From: UBA9676 sp963730065
Lineage (GTDB): Bacteria; Actinomycetota; Actinomycetes; Streptosporangiales; Streptosporangiaceae
NCBI GenBank assembly: GCA_963730065.1
Contig: CAVSQL010000006.1
Location: 62,001-126,000 of the forward strand
Direction of reading: 5' to 3'
DNA length: 64,000 bases
Made by a program: the position numbers and the translations under genes. The notes under the pieces were generated by a model. It was not told the DNA's origin. It saw only the letters and a program-made list of their open reading frames with translations, and did not search any database. This document shows, piece by piece, positions 24,967-32,805 of this stretch; position 1 is the first letter of the stretch, and the number at the start of each line of letters is the position of its first letter.

Positions 24967-25112
24967 CCCCGTGCTCCGCGCCCGTCATCCCGACCCGCGT
25001 GCCCCGGCACACAGGAAGCAGCAGGTCGCCTTTAGGTCACGTTCCGGTAACGACGTCCCGGAAGGGTCTTGAGCATGGCCGGGCTCAGGCATACGCTCCG
25101 AGTCAATCCGGT

Positions 25113-25160
25113 TGGTAAGCGCTTTCCACACCGGTCCGGCTCTTCGGGTAAGCGCTTACC
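25113..25160 (+). promoter_or_regulatory. Two LacI-family operators in front of the oligosaccharide operon
   Basis: TGGTAAGCGCTTTCCA (25113-25128) and the perfect palindrome GGTAAGCGCTTACC (25147-25160) both have the central CG and AAGCGCTT core typical of LacI-family sites. Their centres are 33 bp apart, about three helical turns, allowing two dimers on one face of the DNA. They lie 30-80 bp before the lacI-type gene, so that gene and the operon behind it should be repressed together. Confidence 0.75.
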
Positions 25161-25190
25161 ACCCGACCTGGATCCAGCAGGGAGCGGCTG

Positions 25191-26294
25191 GTGGACAACG
25201 GCGAGGCGGCGCACACGCAGCCGACCATCTACGACGTCGCCCGGGCGGCGGGCGTGTCGATCGCGTCGGTATCGCGGGTGCTCAACGATCGCCGCAGCAC
25301 GCTCCCGGAGACCAAGGCACGGGTGATGCAGGCCGTCGCCGAGCTTGGTTTCATCCCCGATGGGGCGGCGCGGGCGCTGAGCGGCAGGCTCAAGGAAATC
25401 GTCGGCGTGGTCATCCGCCGTCCCACGGCAACCGTGCCCAGCGATGACTTCTACGCCGACGAGGACGAGAGCCTCCAGTTCCCCGACCTGATCAACCGGG
25501 GCATCGAGGTGGCGGCCCAGCACCGCGACTTCAACCTGCTGGTGTCCTCGGTCGACGTGGACGACCACGACTACTCTCGGCGCATCTTCGCGCTGGCCCG
25601 CAAGAGCGACGGGCTGATCCTGCATGACCAGGTGCTCGAGCCCGACCAGCTGGAGCGCCTGTCCCGGCAGGTCCCGATCGTCACCCTGGCTGGCGTGCAG
25701 ACGCCGACCACGACCAACGTGGGCGGGGACAACGTCGCCGGCATGCGCGAGCTCGCCCGCCACCTGATCCTCGACCACGGCCTGCGCACCCTGGCCTACC
25801 TCGGCGGCCACGCGAACAGCCCGGACAGCATCACCCGGCACGCCGCGTTCAGCGCGGCGGTCACCGCCCACGGGGCGACCTTCACCGACGGCCCGCAGTG
25901 GCAGGGCAATTACTTCGCGGCGGGCGGCGCCCGGGTGATCGAGCGGCTGCTCAGCGAGGGCGCCGACCTGCCCGAGGCCATCGCGTGCGCGAACGACCAG
26001 AGCGCGCTGGGGGTCGTCCACGCGCTCACCCAGCACGGGCTCGACGTGCCCGGGGACATCGCGGTCACCGGGTTCGACGACATCCCGGTCGCCCGGCACC
26101 TGCGGCCGCTGCTGACCACCGTGCGGCAGCCGATCCAGCAGCTCGGCGCGACCGCCTTCGAGGCTCTTTACGCCATGGTGTGCCACGGCGAGGCGGCCGG
26201 CCGCAGCATCATGCTGCCCACCACCCTCATCCCCCGGGAAAGCTGCGGGTGCGCCGCCGGGCCCGCACCGGCCGCCCGGCTAGCCGCGGGATAG
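25191..26294 (+). CDS. LacI-family transcriptional repressor
   Basis: This 367-residue regulator starts at GTG 25191, with GGGAGCGG upstream. The helix-turn-helix is at residues 12-32 (TIYDVARAAGVSIASVSRVL), followed by the hinge helix (PDGAARALSGRLKEIVGVV) and a periplasmic-binding-protein-like effector domain ending in VTGFDDIPVARHLRPLLTTVRQP. It precedes an Opp/Dpp-type importer and a beta-glucosidase by 9 bp, so the inducer is probably a gluco-oligosaccharide such as cellobiose. Two operators just upstream indicate autoregulation. Confidence 0.93.
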   Translation: MDNGEAAHTQPTIYDVARAAGVSIASVSRVLNDRRSTLPETKARVMQAVAELGFIPDGAARALSGRLKEIVGVVIRRPTATVPSDDFYADEDESLQFPDLINRGIEVAAQHRDFNLLVSSVDVDDHDYSRRIFALARKSDGLILHDQVLEPDQLERLSRQVPIVTLAGVQTPTTTNVGGDNVAGMRELARHLILDHGLRTLAYLGGHANSPDSITRHAAFSAAVTAHGATFTDGPQWQGNYFAAGGARVIERLLSEGADLPEAIACANDQSALGVVHALTQHGLDVPGDIAVTGFDDIPVARHLRPLLTTVRQPIQQLGATAFEALYAMVCHGEAAGRSIMLPTTLIPRESCGCAAGPAPAARLAAG

Positions 26295-26303
26295 GGGGCC
26301 GTC

Positions 26304-27287
26304 ATGCGCCTGCTCGCCCGCAAGCTGCCGTTCTACGTGATCACCTTCGTGATCGCGATCACCATCGACTTCTTCATCCCGCGGCTGATGCCGGGCAACG
26401 CGCTGGACGCGGTGCTCGCCAAGGCGGGCAGCCAGATGGGCAGCCCGCAGGCGCTGCACTCGCTGGAGAAGCTCTACGGGATCGACAACCCCGCCAGCCT
26501 GCCGTCCCAGTACGCGCAGTTCTGGGTGAGCCTGCTGCACGGCAACCTCGGCGTCTCGACCAGCTCCTTCCCAACGCCGGTCACCTCGGTGATCGCCACC
26601 GCGCTGCCGTGGACGGTCGCGCTGGTCGGCGTCGCGACCGTGATCAGCTTCGTGCTCGGCACCGGGATCGGCGTCCTGATCGCCTGGCGGCGCGGGACCT
26701 GGCTGGACAGCCTGCTCCCGGTCACCACGTTCTTCCAGGCGGCGCCGTACTTCTTCCTCGCCTTCCTGGCCATCGAGCTGTTCGCGGTCAAGCTCGGCTG
26801 GTTCCCCTACGGGCTGGGGCAGAACCAGCTGGACTACCAGACCGGCCTGGCGCCGGGGCACATCGCGGACGTGCTCGACCACGCGGCGCTGCCGGCGCTC
26901 ACCATCGTGGTCGCCTCCGCGGCCGGCTGGATGGTCGGCATGCGGAACCAGATGCTCACCACCATGGACGAGGACTACGTGCTGATCGCGCAGGCCAAGG
27001 GCCTGCCCAAGCAGAAGGTGATCTGGTACGCGGCGCGGAACGCGATCCTGCCGAGCGTGTCCGGCTTCTCGCTGGCGATCGGGTTCGTGGTGTCCGGGGC
27101 GCTGCTGACCGAGATCGTCTTCTCCTACCCGGGGATCGGCTTCGTTCTCTACCAGGCGGTCATCAACCACGACGCGCCGCTGATGCAGGGCATCTTCCTG
27201 GTCATCACGATCGCCGTCCTGGCCGCGAACCTGATCGCCGACTTCGCCTACCTGATCCTCGACCCGCGCACCCGGCAGGAGGCGTAG
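26304..27287 (+). CDS. Oligopeptide/oligosaccharide ABC transporter permease (DppB-like)
   Basis: This 327-residue permease starts with the first helix FYVITFVIAITIDFFIPRLMPG and has the usual binding-protein-dependent transport loop, MDEDYVLIAQAKGLPKQKVIW, followed by RNAILPSVSGFSLAIGF. It forms the membrane channel with the next gene product. Although the family is named for peptides, importers of this class next to LacI regulators and glycosidases carry oligosaccharides such as cellodextrins. Confidence 0.92.
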   Translation: MRLLARKLPFYVITFVIAITIDFFIPRLMPGNALDAVLAKAGSQMGSPQALHSLEKLYGIDNPASLPSQYAQFWVSLLHGNLGVSTSSFPTPVTSVIATALPWTVALVGVATVISFVLGTGIGVLIAWRRGTWLDSLLPVTTFFQAAPYFFLAFLAIELFAVKLGWFPYGLGQNQLDYQTGLAPGHIADVLDHAALPALTIVVASAAGWMVGMRNQMLTTMDEDYVLIAQAKGLPKQKVIWYAARNAILPSVSGFSLAIGFVVSGALLTEIVFSYPGIGFVLYQAVINHDAPLMQGIFLVITIAVLAANLIADFAYLILDPRTRQEA

Positions 27288-27289
27288 CG

Positions 27290-28357
27290 ATGGCCGTGTC
27301 CACGACCGAGCCGGCCGCCGTCGCGGTCGAGGCGGCCGCCCCGCTGCGGGCGCGCCAGCTCAAGCTGCCGCGCTCCCCCAAGGTGCTGATCGGCCTGGGC
27401 CTGCTTATCGCGTTCCTGATCCTCGCTGTCATCGGCCCGCTCATCGCCCCCTACAACCCGTCGGCCGACCTGGCGGCGAGCGGAACGCCACAGCCACCGT
27501 CGGCCGCGCACTGGCTCGGCACCACTCAGACCCAGCAGGACGTGCTGTCCCAGCTACTGGCCGGCGGCCGGAGCACGATCGTGGTGGCGTTCCTGGCCGG
27601 CGTGGTGGCGACGGTCATCGCGGTGGTGGTCGGCGTGACCGCCGGCTACCTCGGCGGGCTGGCCGACGACCTGCTCTCGATGCTGGCCAACATCTTCCTG
27701 GTCATGCCCGCGCTGCTGCTGCTGATCGTGATCTTCGGCTTCCTGCCGGCCTCCAGCGACGACCTGCTGATCGGTGCGATCATCGCGCTGACCGGCTGGG
27801 CGTGGGGCGCGCGGGTGCTCCGCGCGCAGACGCTCTCGCTGCGCAACCGGGACTTCGTGGAGTCGGCCCGGATCACCGGCGAGAGCACCGTCCGGATCAT
27901 CGGCTGGGAGATCGTGCCCAACCTGCTGCCGATCATCGCGTCCTCGTTCCTGTTCACCGTGCTCTACGGCGTCGGCACCTACACCGCGATCGCCTATCTC
28001 GGCCTGGTAAACATCGACCCGCACTGGAGCTGGGGCGGCATGCTGTTCTGGGCCCAGTCGGTGAACGCCCAGGTCAACGGGTACTGGTGGTGGTACATCC
28101 CGCCAGGGCTCGCGGTGGCGCTGCTCGGCACCGCGCTGGCGCTGCTCAACTTCGGCATCGACGAGTTCATCAACCCGCGGCTGCGGGCCGCCGGGCTGAC
28201 CCGGCGCCGGGCCCGGCAGGCGGGCATACCGGCCCGGTTCCCGCTCGGCGTCACCCCCGTGGTCCGGCTGCCCGCCAGCCCCCCAGCCGGGCGGCCGGCC
28301 GCCGATCCCCCGGCCGTGCGGCCGCCCGCGGGCGCCGGGCAGGTGGAGACGCGATGA
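27290..28357 (+). CDS. Oligopeptide/oligosaccharide ABC transporter permease (DppC-like)
   Basis: This 355-residue second permease starts at an ATG 2 nt after the previous stop, with AGGAGG upstream. It has an N-terminal helix (VLIGLGLLIAFLILAVIGPLI), the DppC-type region PPSAAHWLGTTQTQQDVLSQL, and the coupling loop RNRDFVESARITGESTVRII. The C-terminal 50 or so residues are Pro/Ala-rich and outside the family fold. Its stop overlaps the ATPase start (ATGA). Confidence 0.92.
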   Translation: MAVSTTEPAAVAVEAAAPLRARQLKLPRSPKVLIGLGLLIAFLILAVIGPLIAPYNPSADLAASGTPQPPSAAHWLGTTQTQQDVLSQLLAGGRSTIVVAFLAGVVATVIAVVVGVTAGYLGGLADDLLSMLANIFLVMPALLLLIVIFGFLPASSDDLLIGAIIALTGWAWGARVLRAQTLSLRNRDFVESARITGESTVRIIGWEIVPNLLPIIASSFLFTVLYGVGTYTAIAYLGLVNIDPHWSWGGMLFWAQSVNAQVNGYWWWYIPPGLAVALLGTALALLNFGIDEFINPRLRAAGLTRRRARQAGIPARFPLGVTPVVRLPASPPAGRPAADPPAVRPPAGAGQVETR

Positions 28358-29780
28358 CCGGCCAGGATGCGCTCGGCCCCGGCGGCGGCCCGCTGATCGA
28401 GGTACGCGGGCTGCGGGTGGACTACGGACTCGGGCCAGACGCGGTGCACGCCGTCATCGACGCCGACCTCACGCTGGTCAGCGGGGCCGTGCTCGGGCTG
28501 GCCGGCGAGAGCGGCAGCGGCAAGTCGACGCTGGCCTACGCGATGACCCGGCTGCTGCGCGCACCCGGGATCATCACCGGCGGCCAGGTACTGCTGCACG
28601 GCGGCACCGGGCAAGCCGGGGGCCGGCGGCGCCGGCAGGCGGGAAGCCGATAGCACAGGCGGGCGGGAAGCCGACGCGGGCGGGCGGCAAGCGAGCGCAG
28701 GCGGCGGGCGGGCCAGCGCAGGCGGGCGCGATCGACCTGCTGGCCGCGGACGAGCGGCAGCTGCGCGGGCTCCGCTGGTCCCGCATCGCGGTGGTGATGC
28801 AAAGCGCCATGCACGCGCTCAACCCGGTGGTGACGATCGGCGCCCAGCTGACCGACGTGCTGCAGGCGCACCGCCTCAAGATGGACAAAACGGATCGCCG
28901 CCAGCGGGCCGCCTTCCTGCTCGAGATGGTCGGGATCTCCGCCGACAACCTGCGCCGGTACCCGCACCAGCTTTCTGGCGGCATGCGGCAGCGGGTGATG
29001 ATCGCCATGGCGCTGGCCCTGGAGCCCGCGGTAGTGATCATGGACGAGCCGACGACCGCCCTCGACGTGGTGACGCAGCACGAGATCCTGACCGAGCTCG
29101 CCGCGCTGCAGCGCGACCTGTCGTTCGCGGTGCTGTTCATCACCCACGACCTGTCGCTGCTGGTCGAGCTCGCGGACTCGATCGCGGTCATGTACGCCGG
29201 GCGGCTCCTGGAGCAGGCAGCCGCCACCGACCTCTACCGGGCGCCGCGGCACCCGTACACGCTGGGTCTGCTGCGCTCGTTCCCGCCGCTGCACGGCGCG
29301 CGGAAGCCGCTGGCCGGGATCCCGGGATCGCCGCCGGATCTGCGCACCCCGCCGACAGGCTGCCCGTTCCACCCCCGGTGCGGCTTCGCCATGGACATCT
29401 GCCGGACGGAGATGCCGGCGGCGTTCCGGCTTAGAGGCCCCGGCGACAGGGCGCCGAAGCGGGGAGCGGGTCATCCGCGCCCGGATGGCAAGGCGGACAC
29501 GCCGCCGGGCGGCATGCGGGGGCCCGCGAGCCCAGCAGTCCTATCGCCAGGGTCTCTTAGCGCGGGCGGCGTGCGTTCGGCGGCCTGCTGGCTGCAGGAC
29601 GGGGCGCATGAGGTCCCGGCGGAACTGGCCGTACCGGAGCCCGGGTCCGGACGTAGGGCCGGACCCGGGCCGGGGGGGACGCCGGCCGCGCTGGCGCCGC
29701 TGACGGCAGCCGTCCCACCGGGCGCCGCCGCGCTGCCGGACGCGGCGGGCACGACGAGAGCGACGGGGCCGGTGTCATGA
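28354..29780 (+). pseudogene. DppD-type ABC ATPase interrupted by a frameshift
   Basis: The first piece (28354-28653) holds ALIEV-type strands and Walker A GLAGESGSGKSTLAYAM. The second, in a different frame and open from before 28602 to 29780, holds VVMQSAMHALNPVVTI, signature LSGGMRQRVMIAMALAL, Walker B VIMDEPTTALDVVTQ and the Opp C-terminal zone with GCPFHPRCGFAMDIC. A one-base shift near the GGGGG run at 28618-28622 would join them. Between the halves lie imperfect repeats coding AGGKPxxQAGGKP. A further low-complexity insertion precedes the final ACWLQDG. It should energise the importer with the next ATPase; a sequencing error is possible because all neighbours are intact. Confidence 0.75.
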
Positions 29781-30985
29781 CCACCTCAGCTGGGCGCGGT
29801 TTCCCGGACGGCGCGGGCGCGGCCTCCGCCGCGGCGGTCGCCAGCCGCCCCGCGCTGCTCGAGGCACGGGAGATCACCAAGCACTTCCCGGCCGGCCGGC
29901 GCGGTGTGGTCCACGCGGTGGACGGCGTCTCGCTCGCGCTGCCCGCCGGCCGGATCACCGCGATCGTCGGCGAGAGCGGCTCCGGCAAGTCCACGTTGGC
30001 CCGGCTGTTCGCCCAGCTGCTGAAGCCGACCTCGGGCCAGTTGCTGCTCGACGGCCAGGTTGCGCCCCCGGGCCGCGGCCGGCGGAGGCGGTACGCCCAG
30101 CAGGTGCAGATGGTGCTGCAGGACCCGTTCGCCTCGCTCAACCCGGTGCACGACGTGCGGTACCACCTGACCCGGCCGCTGAAGGTGCACGGGCTCGGCA
30201 CCGCGGGCCGCCTGGATGAGACGCTCGCCGGCCTGCTCGAGCGGGTCGCGCTCACCCCGCCCGAGCGGTTCCTGCGCAAGTACCCGCACGAGCTGTCCGG
30301 GGGGCAGCGGCAGCGGGTGGCGATCGCCCGGGCGCTCGCGGTGCGGCCGCAGGTGCTGCTCGCCGACGAGCCGGTGTCGATGCTGGACGTGTCCATCCGG
30401 CTTGGCATCCTCAACCTGCTCGGCGACCTGCGCGAGAACGAGGGCATGACGATCCTCTACATCACCCACGACATCGCCTCGGCCCGGTACCTGGCCGACG
30501 AGATCGCGGTCATGTACGCGGGGCGGCTGGTGGAGTCGGCCCCCGCGATCTCGGTCACCGATCAGCCGGCGCACCCTTACACCCAGCTCCTGCTGAGCGC
30601 CGCACCCGACCCCGACCGGCCGGAGCCGGTGCAGCTTTCCGGCCGCGGCGCGGTGCCCAGCCTGCTCACGCCGCCACCCGGCTGCCGGTTCCATCCGCGC
30701 TGCCCGCACGCGATGAACGTCTGCTCACAACTCGCGCCGCCACCGGCCGAGGTCGCCCCCGGGCATGTCAGCGCCTGCTGGCTGCACGCACCGGAGCGCC
30801 CGGCCCACGCGGCGGACCTACCGGAAAGGAGACCCGATGGCCCACCGACCCAGCTAGCGGATGACCCATCCCACCAGCAGGGACGCCGGACCCGGCCGGC
30901 CCTGCGCCATCCACCTTTTTCTCGACCCCGTCATGGTCAGTCAAAAGAGGCCGGCGACGAGCCGGCCGGGCACAATGGAGTTTAA
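29777..30985 (+). CDS. DppF-type ABC transporter ATPase
   Basis: This 402-residue ATPase has Walker A GESGSGKSTLARLFAQLL (about residues 71-78), Q-loop MVLQDPFASLNPV, signature LSGGQRQRVAIARAL, Walker B VLLADEPVSMLDVSIR and the Opp C-terminal cysteines GCRFHPRCPHAMNVC ending in SACWLHAPE. About 60 extra polar residues follow the normal end. Its ATG overlaps the stop of the preceding ATPase gene. It works with the DppD-type subunit to power oligosaccharide uptake. Confidence 0.92.
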   Translation: MTTSAGRGFPDGAGAASAAAVASRPALLEAREITKHFPAGRRGVVHAVDGVSLALPAGRITAIVGESGSGKSTLARLFAQLLKPTSGQLLLDGQVAPPGRGRRRRYAQQVQMVLQDPFASLNPVHDVRYHLTRPLKVHGLGTAGRLDETLAGLLERVALTPPERFLRKYPHELSGGQRQRVAIARALAVRPQVLLADEPVSMLDVSIRLGILNLLGDLRENEGMTILYITHDIASARYLADEIAVMYAGRLVESAPAISVTDQPAHPYTQLLLSAAPDPDRPEPVQLSGRGAVPSLLTPPPGCRFHPRCPHAMNVCSQLAPPPAEVAPGHVSACWLHAPERPAHAADLPERRPDGPPTQLADDPSHQQGRRTRPALRHPPFSRPRHGQSKEAGDEPAGHNGV

Positions 30986-30988
30986 GCA

Positions 30989-32686
30989 ATGCAACATGCG
31001 GTCATGAAGAGCCTCGCACTCGCGGGCATCCTCAGTCTGGGCATCGCGGCCTGCTCGAGTTCCAGCTCATCGTCCGGTTCCGGCAACGCCGCCACCGGCA
31101 AGACGCTGGTCATCGAGAGCACCTCGGTCACGGCGCCCAGCCAGAATTTCAACCCATACGTCCAGAGCGCCACCGCGTACTCGGCCCAGGCCACCGGCCT
31201 GACCTACGAGCCGCTCTACATCTTCAACGTGATGAACCCGACCCAGACGCCGGTTCCGGTGCTGGCCTCCGGGCAGCCGACCTGGTCCAACGGCGGCAAG
31301 ACGCTGACCGTGCCAATCCGTTCTGGCGTCAAATGGAACGACGGCAAGCCGTTCACCGCGAGCGACGTCGCCTTCACCTACAACCTGATCAAGAAGAACC
31401 CGACGCTCTACACCGCAAGCGCGCCGCTGGTCACGAGCGCGACCGCGACCAGCCCGACCTCGGTCACGCTGAACTTCCCCTCGGCGCAGTTCGCCAACCT
31501 GTTCCTCATCGGTCAGGTCTACATCGTGCCGCAGCACGTCTGGAGCTCGGTCAGCAACCCGGTTACCTACACCGACTCCAACCCGGTCGGCACCGGCCCG
31601 TACATGCTGCAGACCTACTCCTCGCACGGCTTCCTGCTCAAGCAGAACCCGAGCTACTGGAACAAGAGCGCGGTCAAGGTCTCGGCCGTGGACTTCCCGT
31701 TCTACAGCAGCAACGCCAACCTGGTGCCGCCGATCTCCAGCGGCCAGATCGACTGGGCCGGCAGCAACCTGGGGCCCGGCCTCAGCTCGAACTACCTGGG
31801 CAAGAGCAGCGAGAACACCACCTGGCTCAACAGCCAGCCCTACTTCGCCGCCAACAACGTGGTCACCCTGTGGTTCAACGTCACCAAGGCACCGCTGAAC
31901 GACCCCGCCGTGCGGCAGGCCATTGGCTACGGGATCAACCGGCAGCAGCTGTCCACCCAGGGCGAGTCCGGTTACGAGGCCCCGGCGACGTCGTCGGGCG
32001 GCCTGCTCCTGCCGATCGACAACACCTTCGTCGACCCGTCGGTGCAGGGCGATCTGCCGGCCGCCGGTGACCCGGCCAAGGTGGCCAGCATCCTGACCAA
32101 GGACGGCTACACCAAGGTCGGCGGCAAGTGGACCAAGAACGGCCAGCAGATCACGTTCTCGATCACCGACCCCATCGCCTACTCCGACTACTACACCGAC
32201 GACCAGCTCATCGCGAGCCAGCTCAACAAGCTCGGCTTCAACGTGAAGGTCAACGGCAACGGATCCCCCACGGCCTGGCAGGCCGACTTCAACAACGGGG
32301 CGTTCGACGCCACGATCCACTGGAGCAACCAGGGACCGAACCCGTTCTACTACTACGAGAACTGGATCGACAGCACGTTCTCGGCGCCGATCGGCAAGCC
32401 GGCCGCCGGTGACAACGGCCGGTTCAAGGACCCGGCCGCCCAGGCCGCGCTGGCCCAGTTCGCCGGTACCAACGACCCGGCCACCCAGAAGGCGGCCATC
32501 ACCTCTCTGCAGAAGATCATGTCGACCCAGGTGCCGATGACGCCGCTGCTGTACGGCGCCGCCTGGAGCGAGATCTCGACGCGGAACTACCAGGGCTGGC
32601 CGACCGACGGCAACGCCTACATGACACCGATCCCGAACAGCCCGTACCTGGAGCAGGTCGTCCTGCACCTCAAGCCGGCCTCGTAA
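30989..32686 (+). CDS. Extracellular solute-binding lipoprotein, family 5 (Opp/Dpp type)
   Basis: This 565-residue binding protein has a signal peptide ending in the lipobox LGIAACSSSS (Cys22). Family 5 landmarks are LTYEPLYIFN, GGKTLTVPIRSGVKWNDGKP, FTASDVAFTYNLIKK, NPVGTGPYMLQTY and DPAVRQAIGYGINRQQL. It captures the oligosaccharide outside the cell for the two permeases. The ATG at 30989 has GGAG 8 nt upstream; an ATG at 31004 would remove five residues. A hairpin follows the gene at 32749-32778. Confidence 0.92.
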   Translation: MQHAVMKSLALAGILSLGIAACSSSSSSSGSGNAATGKTLVIESTSVTAPSQNFNPYVQSATAYSAQATGLTYEPLYIFNVMNPTQTPVPVLASGQPTWSNGGKTLTVPIRSGVKWNDGKPFTASDVAFTYNLIKKNPTLYTASAPLVTSATATSPTSVTLNFPSAQFANLFLIGQVYIVPQHVWSSVSNPVTYTDSNPVGTGPYMLQTYSSHGFLLKQNPSYWNKSAVKVSAVDFPFYSSNANLVPPISSGQIDWAGSNLGPGLSSNYLGKSSENTTWLNSQPYFAANNVVTLWFNVTKAPLNDPAVRQAIGYGINRQQLSTQGESGYEAPATSSGGLLLPIDNTFVDPSVQGDLPAAGDPAKVASILTKDGYTKVGGKWTKNGQQITFSITDPIAYSDYYTDDQLIASQLNKLGFNVKVNGNGSPTAWQADFNNGAFDATIHWSNQGPNPFYYYENWIDSTFSAPIGKPAAGDNGRFKDPAAQAALAQFAGTNDPATQKAAITSLQKIMSTQVPMTPLLYGAAWSEISTRNYQGWPTDGNAYMTPIPNSPYLEQVVLHLKPAS

Positions 32687-32748
32687 CCGCGACCGGCCCC
32701 GGAAAGGACGACAACTCCACCCATGAGTACCGCTCACGCGGGGCTGAA

Positions 32749-32778
32749 CCTGCCCGGCCGGGCAACCGGCCGGGCAGG
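32749..32778 (+). terminator. Hairpin with GCAA tetraloop between binding-protein and GH3 genes
   Basis: CCTGCCCGGCCGG pairs perfectly with CCGGCCGGGCAGG around a GCAA loop, a stable GNRA-type tetraloop. It follows the binding-protein gene by 62 nt and precedes the GH3 start by 27 nt. It could limit read-through or protect the upstream mRNA. A 28-codon ORF (ATG 32723, stop 32807-32809) passes through it and overlaps the GH3 start as ATGA; it may be a coupling leader, but its ribosome-binding site is distant. Confidence 0.55.
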
Positions 32779-32805
32779 TGCCCACACGACCGGGTACGGC
32801 CGCCG

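Noticed and set aside
24689..25012. Leftward ORFs coding Gly/Ala/Arg repeats upstream of amt
   Set aside because: They only translate the GC-rich tandem repeat; all frames are open there because of base composition.
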